Shown piece after piece: positions 44,087-52,375 of a stretch of DNA of 54,177 nucleotides. Numbering within the stretch: the first letter of the stretch is position 1; each line of letters opens with the position of its first letter. A program made the position numbers and the translations under genes. Under the pieces are notes generated by a model. The model searched no databases, was not told the origin of the DNA, and was given only the letters and a program-made list of their open reading frames with translations. This stretch comes from DATDMG01 sp036518955. Lineage in GTDB: Bacteria; Actinomycetota; Actinomycetes; Actinomycetales; Kineosporiaceae. Location of the stretch: NCBI GenBank assembly GCA_036518955.1, contig DATDMG010000320.1, positions 1-54,177 on the forward strand. Direction: 5' to 3'.

Positions 44087-45310
44087 ATGACGGCTACGGG
44101 TGTCCCGGCAACCCGCGCCGGGGAGCGGCGTGCGGCCTCCGCGCGGCGCCCGCGGCCGCGGAGTGCCGCCGCGACGCTGACGAGGTGGTGGCCCCACCGC
44201 CTGGGACCGGGGCGGTTCGCCTTCGGGCAACCGGGCCTGCTCGTCACGCTCACGCTGGTAGCGGCGTCGTACACCGTCGGTGCGGTGGAGGCGCCGAACT
44301 GGTTCCCGGTCGCCACGGCCACGCTCTGGCTGATGCTCGGCGGCTTCGTGCTGCGAGTGCGCTACCTGCTGGCGTATGACCTGGTGGTCGCCGCCGCGGT
44401 ATCGGTGGGGATCACCCTGCGGAACGCCGCCGCCCCCATGCCGGGCGTCCTGGTCACCCTCGCGCTCGCCGCCGTGCTCGTGCTGATCTACGCCCGGAGC
44501 CGGGAGCGGATCGGGATCCAGGGCTCCCTCGGCGAGTCGATGCTGGTCGACCTGCGGGACCGGCTGCTGGCCCAGGGCCAGGTTCCGGCGCTCGACCCGG
44601 GATGGCGGGTCGACTCCGTGCTCCGGGCCGCGTACGGGGACAGCTTCTCCGGGGACTTCCTGGTGGCCGCCCGCTCCGGGCACTCGCTGGGCCCGGCCGT
44701 GGCCCGGCCCGGCCACGGCCCGGACCACCCGGCCGACCCGGGGGAGGCGCACCTGCTCGAACTCGTCCTGGTGGACGTGTCCGGCAAGGGGCAGTCGGCG
44801 GGCACCCGCGCGCTGATGCTGTCCGGCGCGTTCGGCGGACTGCTCGGCGCGATGCCCCCCCAGGAGTTCCTGCCCGCGGCCAACCGCTACCTGCTGCGCC
44901 AGGGCTGGGACGAAGGGTTCGCCACCGCCCTGCACGTCGCGCTCGACCAGCGGACGGGTGTCTACCAGGCCTGCGCGGCGGGTCACCCGCCACTCGTGCA
45001 CTACCACAGCGGGTCAGGGGCCTGGGAGGTGGTGACCGACGGCAACGGTCCGCTCCTCGGCGTTCTCGACGACCCCGTCTTCCCGCGGCACACCGGGGTG
45101 CTCACCCCGGGGGACGCCCTGCTGCTGTACACCGATGGCCTGGTGGAGCGGCGCGGCGCAGACATCGGGCTGGGCATCGACCGGCTGCTCGGATCGGCCG
45201 AACACGTGGTGACCCACCGGTTCGCCGGCGGTGCCGCCCGGGTCCTGGACGGCACCCGCGTCGGCGAGGCGGACGACCGGGCACTGGTCCTGCTCTGGCG
45301 GTCGCCCTAG
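44087..45310 (+). CDS. Membrane-bound PP2C (SpoIIE/RsbU-type) phosphatase
   Basis: 407 residues. A basic N-terminal 40 residues lead to about four hydrophobic segments between residues 48 and 140. The PP2C domain follows: Y-G-D-S-F-S-G-D-F-L near residue 190 and L-V-L-V-D-V-S-G-K-G-Q-S-A-G near 228, both metal-binding Asp motifs, then A-A-G-H-P-P-L-V-H and Y-T-D-G-L-V-E. Such phosphatases dephosphorylate anti-sigma-factor antagonists. Neither an anti-sigma kinase nor an STAS protein is nearby. It precedes the urease genes by 26 bases, but a functional link is not evident. Confidence 0.9.
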   Translation: MTATGVPATRAGERRAASARRPRPRSAAATLTRWWPHRLGPGRFAFGQPGLLVTLTLVAASYTVGAVEAPNWFPVATATLWLMLGGFVLRVRYLLAYDLVVAAAVSVGITLRNAAAPMPGVLVTLALAAVLVLIYARSRERIGIQGSLGESMLVDLRDRLLAQGQVPALDPGWRVDSVLRAAYGDSFSGDFLVAARSGHSLGPAVARPGHGPDHPADPGEAHLLELVLVDVSGKGQSAGTRALMLSGAFGGLLGAMPPQEFLPAANRYLLRQGWDEGFATALHVALDQRTGVYQACAAGHPPLVHYHSGSGAWEVVTDGNGPLLGVLDDPVFPRHTGVLTPGDALLLYTDGLVERRGADIGLGIDRLLGSAEHVVTHRFAGGAARVLDGTRVGEADDRALVLLWRSP

Positions 45311-45336
45311 GACAATACCGTGGGGACAATGGCGGG

Positions 45337-46041
45337 ATGCTCCTCACCCCTACCGAACGGGACCGGTTGTTGATCTTCACGGCGGCCCAGCTCGCCCGGT
45401 CCCGCCGGGCCCGTGGGCTGCGCCTCAACGTGCCGGAGGCGGTGGCGCTCGTCGCGGACGCGGTGTGCGAGGCAGCCCGGGACGGTGCCCGGCATGCGGA
45501 GGCGATCGCGGCCGGCCAGGCCGTCCTCGGCCCGGACGACGTCCTGCCGGGGGTTGCCGACGTGGTCGCCGAGGTGAAGGTCGAGGCGGTCTTCGACGAC
45601 GGGACGCGCCTCGTGGTCGTCCCGGACCCGGTGGGCGCGGGGCACCCGCCCGGCGCCGCGAGCCTGGGGGACGCCGCCCCCGGCGCGCTGCTGCCGGGCC
45701 GCCCGGACGCGGTGCCGCCGGGGGACGTCGTCCGGGTGACGGTGACCAACACGGCGGGGGTGCCGGTCTCGGTGAGCAGCCACTTCCACTTCTTCGAGGC
45801 GAACCCGCGCCTGGCGTACGACCGGGTGGCGGGGTACGGGCGGCGCCTGGCCGTGGCTGCCGGCACCACCGTGCGTTTCGAGCCCGGGATCCCGACCGAG
45901 GTGGCGCTCGTCCCGATCGGGGGCGCCCGCGTCGTCATCGGGTTCTCCGGCCTCGTCGACGGCCCGCTCGACGCTCCCGGTGCGCTCGCTGCCGCGCTGG
46001 AGCGGGCCCGGGCCTTCGGCTACCTGGACGCCGAGGCGTGA
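45337..46041 (+). CDS. ureAB: Urease gamma/beta fusion subunit
   Basis: 234 residues. Residues 1-100 are the gamma subunit (L-L-T-P-T-E-R-D-R-L-L-I-F, L-N-V-P-E-A-V-A-L, V-L-P-G-V). After an Ala/Gly/Pro linker the beta subunit starts near 125 and shows V-T-V-T-N-T, S-S-H-F-H-F-F-E-A-N-P-R-L-A-Y-D and the R-F-E-P-G motif. A fused gamma/beta subunit followed directly by alpha is a recognised actinobacterial variant. The ATG at 45337 is used; one three codons upstream is possible. It overlaps the alpha start by four bases. Confidence 0.93.
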   Translation: MLLTPTERDRLLIFTAAQLARSRRARGLRLNVPEAVALVADAVCEAARDGARHAEAIAAGQAVLGPDDVLPGVADVVAEVKVEAVFDDGTRLVVVPDPVGAGHPPGAASLGDAAPGALLPGRPDAVPPGDVVRVTVTNTAGVPVSVSSHFHFFEANPRLAYDRVAGYGRRLAVAAGTTVRFEPGIPTEVALVPIGGARVVIGFSGLVDGPLDAPGALAAALERARAFGYLDAEA

Positions 46042-47738
46042 CCGGGCGTCCGGAGGCGCGGGTGGCCGGCGTGCCGCAGCCGGGTGACCGGGTTCGGCTG
46101 GGCGACACGGGGCTCGTCGTGCAGGTCGAGCCGTCCGGCGAGCCACGCGACGGGTACGCGCTGCTCGCCGGCTTCGGCAAGACCGCTCGCGACGGGATCG
46201 CGCTCCGCGCGGTGCGCACCGAGGAGTCCTGCGACGTCGTGATCAGTAACGTGCTGGTCCTCGATCCCGCGCTCGGCGTCCGGACCGTGAGCATCGGCGT
46301 CCGAGCGGGCAGGATCAGCGGGATCGGCCGCGCCGGCAACCCCGACACCACCGACGCCGTGGACGTCGTCGTCGGTGGTTCGACGATCGTGATCCCGGGC
46401 GAGGGGCTGATCGCGACGGCCGGGGTGGTGGACACGCACGTCCACCTGCTGTCGCCACGGATCTGCGAGGCGGCGCTGGCGAGTGGTGTGACCACCCTGC
46501 TCGGCCAGGAGTTCGGGCCGTTCTGGGGTCCCGGCGTCAACTCCCGGTGGGGGCTCCGGACGGCGTACCGGGCGTTCGACGCCTGGCCGGTGAACGTGGG
46601 GTTCCTCGGCCGCGGGTCGGCGGCCCGGCCGGCGCCGCTGGAGGAGGCGCTCGAGGCCGGCGTCTGCGCGTTCAAGGTGCACGAGGATTTCGGCGCCCAC
46701 CGGCGCACCCTCGACACCGCGCTGACGGTGGCCGACGCGCACGACGTCCAGGTGTGTCTGCACACCGACGGGTTGAACGAGAACCTGGCGCTCGCCGACA
46801 CCCTGGCGGTCATCGGTGGCCGCACCGTGCACGCCTACCACGTGGAGGGGTGTGGCGGCGGCCACGTGCCGAACGTGCTGGAACTGGCCGGGGTCGCGAA
46901 CGTGATCGGCTCCTCCACCAACCCGACCCTGCCCTACGCCAGGGACGCCGTCGCCGAGCACGAGGCCATGATCGTGGCGGTGCATGGGCTGCGCCCGGAG
47001 TCGCCGGGGGAGGTGCGGCTCGCCCGCGATCGCGTCCGCGGCGCCACCATGGCGGCGGAGACCGTGCTGCACGACCTCGGCGTGATCCCGATCACCTCGT
47101 CCGACGCCCAGGGGATGGGCCGGGTGGGTGAGACGATCCGGCGGACCTTCGCGCTGGCCTCGGTCAACCGGGCGACCCGCGGCCCGGACGACGGCAGCGG
47201 CCACGACAACGCCCGGGTGCTGCGCTATCTGGCGAAGCTGACGATCAACCCGGCCATCGCGCACGGGATCGCCCACGAGGTGGGCTCCCTGCAGGTGGGC
47301 CGGCTGGCCGACGTCGTGCTGTGGCGACCCGCGCTCTTCGGGGCGAAGCCCTCGCTGGTGCTCAAGGCCGGGCTGCCGGCGTGGGGCGCGGTCGGTGACC
47401 CGAACGCCTCGATCGACGCCGCCGAGCCGCTGGTGCTCGGGCCGCAGTTCGCCGGGTCGGGCGCGGCGCCCGCGGACGTGTCCGTCGTGTTCGTCAACGG
47501 CGGTGCCCGGACGGCCGGCGACGACCGGATCCCCACCCGCCGCCGCCGGGTCGCCGTCCGCGGCACCCGGCAGATCGGCCTGGCGGCGATGCGCGGCGGC
47601 AACGGCCGGCAGGGGAGCGTGCGCGTGGAACGCGACCCGGCGGGCCCGGACGGCGCGGTGCAGGTCACGCTGGACGGCGAACCGGTGCGGGCCGAGCCGG
47701 CCCAGCGGGTGCCGCTCACCCGGCTGTACCACCTCTGA
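46038..47738 (+). CDS. ureC: Urease alpha subunit, divergent orphan type
   Basis: 566 residues from the GTG at 46038. Nickel-site residues are kept: His134 and His136 in D-T-H-V-H, the carbamylated lysine Lys213 in F-K-V-H-E-D, His in C-L-H-T-D-G-L-N-E and H-A-Y-H-V-E-G-C-G-G-G-H, and Asp356 in T-S-S-D-A-Q-G-M-G-R-V-G-E. The flap, normally C-H-H-L, reads V315-H316-G317-L: the catalytic His remains but the flap Cys and the next His are gone. Urease hydrolyses urea to ammonia and carbamate. None of ureD, E, F or G is present next to it, so nickel loading must come from elsewhere, or the protein has another role. Confidence 0.92.
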   Translation: MTGRPEARVAGVPQPGDRVRLGDTGLVVQVEPSGEPRDGYALLAGFGKTARDGIALRAVRTEESCDVVISNVLVLDPALGVRTVSIGVRAGRISGIGRAGNPDTTDAVDVVVGGSTIVIPGEGLIATAGVVDTHVHLLSPRICEAALASGVTTLLGQEFGPFWGPGVNSRWGLRTAYRAFDAWPVNVGFLGRGSAARPAPLEEALEAGVCAFKVHEDFGAHRRTLDTALTVADAHDVQVCLHTDGLNENLALADTLAVIGGRTVHAYHVEGCGGGHVPNVLELAGVANVIGSSTNPTLPYARDAVAEHEAMIVAVHGLRPESPGEVRLARDRVRGATMAAETVLHDLGVIPITSSDAQGMGRVGETIRRTFALASVNRATRGPDDGSGHDNARVLRYLAKLTINPAIAHGIAHEVGSLQVGRLADVVLWRPALFGAKPSLVLKAGLPAWGAVGDPNASIDAAEPLVLGPQFAGSGAAPADVSVVFVNGGARTAGDDRIPTRRRRVAVRGTRQIGLAAMRGGNGRQGSVRVERDPAGPDGAVQVTLDGEPVRAEPAQRVPLTRLYHL

Positions 47739-47850
47739 CGGTGCCGAACGAGCCCTACCCGCTCGACGTGAACCGGCCGCAGCGGGTACCCGCTGCGCGG
47801 CTGCTCCGGACGGCCGCCCCCGATGGCGGAGGGGCCCGGGGGAGGTAGCC

Positions 47851-47868
47851 TGTACCAGGCGGGGTATC
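47851..47868. promoter_or_regulatory. Possible CsoR/CstR-type operator upstream of the repressor gene
   Basis: TACC at 47853-47856 and GGTA at 47863-47866 form a small inverted repeat with a G-rich centre. Sites of form TACC-G/C-run-GGTA are typical of CsoR-family repressors. It lies 58 bases before the csoR-like start, as expected for autoregulation. The match is short. Confidence 0.35.
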
Positions 47869-47925
47869 CAGGCGGCCGGAGGCGCTCGGGTCGGTGCGCG
47901 CCAGCGCCGGTGGTGGGAGGCGAGG

Positions 47926-48189
47926 ATGGAGCTCGACGAGCAGGTCACCAAGGAGATCACCAACCGGCTGCGCCGGGCTCGAGGTCAGATCGACGGGGTG
48001 ATCGGGATGATCGAGGCGGGCCGGCCGTGCCGGGACGTCGTGACGCAGCTCGCTGCGGCGTCCCGCGCCCTCGACCGCGCCGGGTTCAAGATTGTCGCCA
48101 CCGGGCTGCGGCAGTGCCTGACGGCGGACGGAGCGGATCAGGAGATCTCGACGGACGAACTGGAGAAGCTCTTCCTCTCCCTGGCGTGA
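47926..48189 (+). CDS. CsoR/CstR-family (DUF156) transcriptional repressor
   Basis: 87 residues, all alpha-helical. The family pattern R-L-R-R-A-R-G-Q-I-D-G-V-I-G-M-I-E-x-G-R-x-C is complete and includes Cys35. In Cu-sensing CsoR the ligands are Cys-His-Cys spaced 25 and 4; here the positions are Cys35, Gly60 and Cys64, so the His is missing. A Cys pair without His is the pattern of CstR, which senses persulfides. The last codons overlap the start of a methyltransferase gene (GTGA), so both are probably coregulated. Confidence 0.88.
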   Translation: MELDEQVTKEITNRLRRARGQIDGVIGMIEAGRPCRDVVTQLAAASRALDRAGFKIVATGLRQCLTADGADQEISTDELEKLFLSLA

Positions 48190-49070
48190 TCCCGCCTGAG
48201 GCCTCGTCGGGTCCCGACGCGTCCGCGGGAGCCCGCCCGCCGCAGCTGACGGGCGCCGCCCGCCGGTGGGCTGCCCGGTTGTCGGCCTGGGCCATCCCGC
48301 GCGACATCCTGGTCGGTGCGCCCAGGCCGCCCTGGTACTACCCGCCGGACCTGGTCCAGGCTCAGTGCGCCTCCACCCCGGACACCCTCTCCCGAGGCCT
48401 CGCCCGCGCCGCGCTGCCCGCCCGGGGCAGCACGGTGATCGACGTGGGTTGCGGCGGAGGCCGGGCCGGGCTGGCGCTGGCGCCCCCGGCCGAGCTGGTC
48501 ATCGGGGTCGACCGGGATGCCGCGATGCTGGAGCAGTTCCGCGCCGCCGCGGACGAGCGTCGGGTCCGGTCCGTCGCCGTCCTCGGCGAGTGGCCGGCCA
48601 TCGCTTCCCAGGTGCCGCCCGCGGACGTCGTGGTCTGTCACCACGTCGTCTACACCATCTCCGATCTGGCGGCTTTCGGGCGTGCCCTGCACGAGCGCGC
48701 TCGGAGCCGGGTCGTCCTGGAACTGCGGCAGGAGCATCCGATGGTGCCGCTGGTACCGCTCTGGCGCCAGTTCTGGGGCCTGGAACGACCCGCCGGCCCG
48801 ACCGCCGCCGACGTCGTCGCGGTCTTCCGCGAGGCCGGGTTGCCGGCGCGGCAGGTGACCTGGTCGGAGCCACCGGGCGCCTCCCGGCTGGCCGGCGTCT
48901 CGTTCGAGCGCGAGGTGGAGATCACCCGGATCCGGCTCTGCCTCCCCTCCGAGCGCGACCCGGAGGTGGCGGCCGCTCTGCGTGCGCAAGGTCCGACCGG
49001 GCCCCGCCAGATGGTGACCGTGTGGTGGGATCCGCCGGACGCCGGGACGACCTTCGCCACCCGGGGCTGA
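48186..49070 (+). CDS. SAM-dependent class I methyltransferase
   Basis: 294 residues from a GTG that overlaps the repressor stop. The SAM site is V-I-D-V-G-C-G-G-G-R-A-G near residue 81, then I-G-V-D-R-D as strand 2 with acidic end, and V-V-V-C-H-H-V-V-Y-T as motif IV. The N-terminal 65 residues are Ala/Pro-rich with a Y-Y-P-P-D-L segment. No domain fixes the substrate. The coupling to a CsoR-like sensor suggests a role in thiol, sulfur or metal stress, but that is only inference. Confidence 0.85.
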   Translation: MIPPEASSGPDASAGARPPQLTGAARRWAARLSAWAIPRDILVGAPRPPWYYPPDLVQAQCASTPDTLSRGLARAALPARGSTVIDVGCGGGRAGLALAPPAELVIGVDRDAAMLEQFRAAADERRVRSVAVLGEWPAIASQVPPADVVVCHHVVYTISDLAAFGRALHERARSRVVLELRQEHPMVPLVPLWRQFWGLERPAGPTAADVVAVFREAGLPARQVTWSEPPGASRLAGVSFEREVEITRIRLCLPSERDPEVAAALRAQGPTGPRQMVTVWWDPPDAGTTFATRG

Positions 49071-49280
49071 TCCATCGATTCGCACCCGCCGGTGCGCTCG
49101 CCGCCGGGTGGTCGCCGGGCGTGCCGCCGCCCGGCATCCGGCCCGTGCTGGCCGTGCTGACCCCCTACCTGACGGAGCACGGGATCGGTGTGCGGTTGTC
49201 TCGGGATGTGAGCAGACCGTCCCGGAATCTGGATATCTCGGGTTAGCCTTCCGATGATCGCCGCCTACCGGGGAGGTTCT

Positions 49281-50099
49281 GTGCCGCCGTCCGCTGCCTA
49301 CACCCACGGTCACCACGAGTCCGTCCTGCGCTCGCACCGGTGGCGCACCGCGGAGAACTCCGCCGGGTACCTGCTCGGGCACCTGCGGCCGGGGCTGTCC
49401 CTGCTGGACGTCGGTTGCGGTCCGGGCACGATCACCGCCGACCTCGCGTCGAGGCTCGCGCCCGGGCGCGTGGTCGGAATCGATGCCGCCCAGGACGCCG
49501 TCGACCAGGCTCGTGCCGTCGCCGGCACCGGTCCGGGAGCGGCGCGGATCGAGGTCGGCGACGTCCTCACCTGGCGGGACGAGGCCGCGGACGAGGTGGG
49601 CTTCGACGTCGTCCACGCCCACCAGGTGCTGCAGCACGTCGGCGACCCGGTGGCCGTGCTCCGGGCGATGGCGCGGCGCTGCGTGCCCGGCGGGCTGGTG
49701 GCGGCCCGGGACGGCGACTACTCGGGCATGACCTGGTTCCCCCGGCTCGAGGAGTTGGACCGATGGCTCGAGCTCTACCGGGCCGCGGCCCGGGCCAACG
49801 GAGGTGAGCCGGACGCCGGGCCGCGCCTGCTGGGGTGGGCCCGGGCCGCCGGACTGACGGATGTCAGCGCGACCGCCTCGGTCTGGTGCTTCGCCACTCC
49901 CGCGGATCGAGGCTGGTGGGGCGCGATGTGGGCGGACCGGATCCTGCACTCGGCGCTCGCCGGGCAACTCGTCCGGTCCGGACTGGCGAGCGCGGCGGAA
50001 CTCGGCGAGATCTCTGCTGCCTGGCGTCGGTGGGCCGCCGATGCGGACGCCGTGTTCCTCGTCCCGCACGGTGAGATCGTCTGCCGCGTACCGGCCTGA
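49281..50099 (+). CDS. SAM-dependent methyltransferase (UbiE/MenG-like)
   Basis: 272 residues from the GTG at 49281, four bases after GGGAGG; an ATG at 49254 without a ribosome site would add nine residues. V-G-C-G-P-G-T-I-T near residue 44 is motif I, V-V-G-I-D-A-A the acidic strand, D-V-V-H-A-H-Q-V-L-Q-H-V motif IV and P-G-G-L-V-A-A-R-D-G-D-Y post-motif. This pattern is commonly seen in actinobacterial small-molecule methyltransferases of unknown substrate. Not obviously related to the previous methyltransferase. Confidence 0.88.
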   Translation: MPPSAAYTHGHHESVLRSHRWRTAENSAGYLLGHLRPGLSLLDVGCGPGTITADLASRLAPGRVVGIDAAQDAVDQARAVAGTGPGAARIEVGDVLTWRDEAADEVGFDVVHAHQVLQHVGDPVAVLRAMARRCVPGGLVAARDGDYSGMTWFPRLEELDRWLELYRAAARANGGEPDAGPRLLGWARAAGLTDVSATASVWCFATPADRGWWGAMWADRILHSALAGQLVRSGLASAAELGEISAAWRRWAADADAVFLVPHGEIVCRVPA

Positions 50100-50660
50100 G
50101 CTCGGCCTGACGAGCCCCCGGCCGCGGCCGCCGCGGGACTGGTCGGCCGTCGGCGCGGATGTGACGTGGACCTCAGCGTCGGCGGGTGGTGCCGTTCCGT
50201 GCCCGGCCCGGGGCGCGTCGGGCTTGAGGCAGCGGCGGTATCGCTGGGTGGCCAGCACGTGCGTTGGTCTTCGTTGCTTTGTGCCCGGCTGCTTGGCAAT
50301 AGGCCGTGCGCGCCTGTGCGTTCGGTCATGAGGTCACAAGGCGTGTCGGAGGAATCCCTTGCTGTGGCGCGACCCGTCGCGGCCCGTCATGGCGTCCATG
50401 CCTGTCCGCTTAGTACTGTTTTGATCGCTTGCTAATGCTGCCGGCCGACGAGGCCGACGCCCCGCCGTTCGGCTGCCTGGTCGCGGCTGCTACCTGCTTT
50501 GGGTGAGCGAACCTCGGCGGTAGGGTCGGTCGTGCAGGCCCGGTACGTGACTGTGCGAAGAGCCCGCCATCGGGGTGTGAGGCGGGCCGTGCGCCGTGGA
50601 GTGCGCCCCTGGGGTCTCCCGGGCCTGCACCACTCCGACAGAGCTCGCTGCGGGTTCTCA
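50100..50660. other. Intergenic region with unusual composition and inverted repeats
   Basis: 560 bases without a convincing gene. The middle (50260-50460) is less GC-rich and holds only short unmatched frames. The right part contains the inverted-repeat structure listed separately. It may be the trace of an old insertion, but no transposase or target repeat is visible. Confidence 0.5.
50523..50641. repeat. 119-bp imperfect inverted repeat with an inner hairpin
   Basis: GTCGG...GTGCAGGCCCGG at 50525-50542 is the reverse complement, with one small bulge, of CCGGGCCTGCAC...CCGAC at about 50619-50640. Between them AGCCCGCC (50561-50568) pairs with GGCGGGC (50581-50587). The whole can fold as a branched RNA or cruciform. 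It ends 20 bases from the DinB stop codon, so it may act as terminator, MITE-like relic or small RNA. Confidence 0.6.
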
Positions 50661-51194
50661 CTACCCCACGGCACCGTCGATCCGCTCCCGCAGCAGATCG
50701 ACGTGGCCGTTGTGCCGGGCGTACTCCTCGATCAGGTGAATCAGGACCCAGCGGAGCGAAATCGTCCCCCGCCGAGGATCCTCGCCGGTCAGGTCCAGGC
50801 TTGGTGCCGCCGCGATGTACTGCTCGGCGAAGGCGACCTCCGACCTCCACACCTGCCACGCGTCGGCCACCACCGTGGGTACCGGAACGGCGCCGTCGAA
50901 CGCCGCGTCGTGATTGCCTTCGGTGCGGTAGTGCGCCGGCGCGTCCTGGCGGGCCATCCTCTGCCGGAACCAGCCGCGCTCCACGTCCGCCAGATGTCGG
51001 ACCAGGCCGAGCAGCGACAGGGGCGACGGCTCGATCGCTCGCCGGGCCATCGCCGCGGCGTCCAGGCCGGAGCACCTCAGCTCGAACGTGGCGCGCTGCC
51101 GGTGCAGGAAGGCCAGCAGCGTGCTCCGCTCGTCAGCGCGCGGGGGTGGGTCGACCGTCGGGTCGAGGGTCGGGTCGAGGAACATATCGGGCAT
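50661..51194 (-). CDS. DinB-family (DUF664) protein
   Basis: 177 residues. The four-helix DinB fold is indicated by L-L-G-L-V-R-H-L-A-D-V-E-R-G-W-F near residue 65 and H-L-I-E-E-Y-A-R-H-N-G-H-V-D-L-L-R-E at the end, which supply the three His metal ligands. Members include mycothiol- or bacillithiol-dependent transferases; the actual reaction is not shown by sequence. Divergent from the SRPBCC gene with 174 bases between. Confidence 0.88.
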   Translation of the reverse strand: MPDMFLDPTLDPTVDPPPRADERSTLLAFLHRQRATFELRCSGLDAAAMARRAIEPSPLSLLGLVRHLADVERGWFRQRMARQDAPAHYRTEGNHDAAFDGAVPVPTVVADAWQVWRSEVAFAEQYIAAAPSLDLTGEDPRRGTISLRWVLIHLIEEYARHNGHVDLLRERIDGAVG

Positions 51195-51368
51195 GCCCCA
51201 AGATTGGGCACGGCCTGCGTCGTCCGCCAGTCCGGCTGGACGATCATCCCTCGCCCGCGTCAGCCGAGGTCACCACGGTCTGTCCGGGTGCACCCGCCGC
51301 CTCGCGGTGATCGCTACGCCGCCCGTGGGCCTGCCGACCTTGCTCGAAGTCGGCTAGTCTCGACGAGC

Positions 51369-51809
51369 GTGCCGCAGGTGATCTTTGCGAGGGAAGCCAC
51401 CGTCCGTGCGACGCGCGAGCGGGTCTGGGAGATCCTCGTGGATCCGGCCAGGGTGATTCCTGTCCTGCCCCCTGGTCGCTCGCTCGTCGCCACCACCGGA
51501 ACGGCTGGGGCCGCAGGGTCCGGGTACGTGCTCGAGGTCCCGGCGTGGCCGCGTGGGCTGCGGCTCGAGCACACCGTGACGCAGTCCGAACCGGGTGCTG
51601 CTCTGCGGCTCGAGGTCCGTCGGGCCGGTCGCCTGCTGGCGGTGCACGAGGGCACGCTGTCCGCGTCCGAGGACGGCGGCACCCGGCTGGTCTGGCTCGT
51701 CAAGGCCGAGGCGCCGCCCGTGTGGGGGTGGCTGGTGGCGTACCGGGGCCGGCTGGAGCTCGGCCGCTGGATCGCGGCGGTCGTCCAGGTGGCGGAGCAG
51801 GCCGGCTGA
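51369..51809 (+). CDS. SRPBCC-fold (polyketide cyclase/START-like) protein
   Basis: 146 residues from a GTG at 51369. V-R-A-T-R-E-R-V-W-E-I-L-V-D-P at residues 12-26 is the typical first helix entry of SRPBCC proteins, followed by the beta-sheet and a C-terminal long helix (R-W-I-A-A-V-V-Q-V-A-E-Q). These small cavities bind lipids, polyketides or aromatic compounds. No partner is visible, so no substrate can be proposed. Confidence 0.8.
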   Translation: MPQVIFAREATVRATRERVWEILVDPARVIPVLPPGRSLVATTGTAGAAGSGYVLEVPAWPRGLRLEHTVTQSEPGAALRLEVRRAGRLLAVHEGTLSASEDGGTRLVWLVKAEAPPVWGWLVAYRGRLELGRWIAAVVQVAEQAG

Positions 51810-52375
51810 CGCCTGCGCGCGTGCCCAGGCGCACCCGTACGGCGGGGGCGCTCGGGAGCCTTGGGAGACACCACTCCGACCACTCTTCGTGAGCATATTA
51901 TGACGCTCCGCACGAGAGGTGTAGGGTGCGCCCTGCCAGAGTAATCAACGCATTACGTTACGTTGTCATGGAGGGAGTGCGGTGGCACGCCACTCGAGCG
52001 CCCAGCCTCGCTCGTGGCGGGTGAGCGCGGTCCCGGATCGACATGGCGCGGCGACGGATCCGATCCCGGCGTCCGCGGCTCACCCGGCGTAGGAGGAGAC
52101 GTCTGATGCCGCGGTTGGCCGAGCGCGTGCGCCGGTCAGGCTCGGTCGCCGTCGGAGCTCGTGGTGGCGCCGCGGCGCCAGCCCCAGCCGGCAGGCACCG
52201 CCGCGCATCGCGGGGCAGGCCGGCGGGAGCGTGCTCGCGGCCGACCAGGTGCCGGCCCGCGCCCGGGACCAGGCGGTGAGGTGACATGTGGGCGAGCCGT
52301 CGGGCCGGCGCCGATGCCGGGAGCAGGTCCGGTGGAGGTGAGGCCGCGGGGACGCCCGTGGGAGAGGACGCCGAG
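51810..52375. other. Leader region of the response-regulator gene; two doubtful short frames
   Basis: AT-rich promoter-like DNA lies at 51890-51970 (direct repeat TTACGTTACGTTG at 51952-51964). Two short frames carry ribosome-site-like sequences: GTG at 51982 (about 36 codons, after GGAGGGAG) and ATG at 52106 (57 codons to 52279, after AGGAGGAG), the latter very Arg/Ala-rich. Composition looks non-protein-like for both and I do not count them as genes. Confidence 0.45.

Noticed and set aside
52106..52279. Short Arg/Ala-rich frame with a good ribosome-like site
   Set aside because: Composition is that of random GC-rich DNA and there is no recognisable domain; mentioned only in the leader note.
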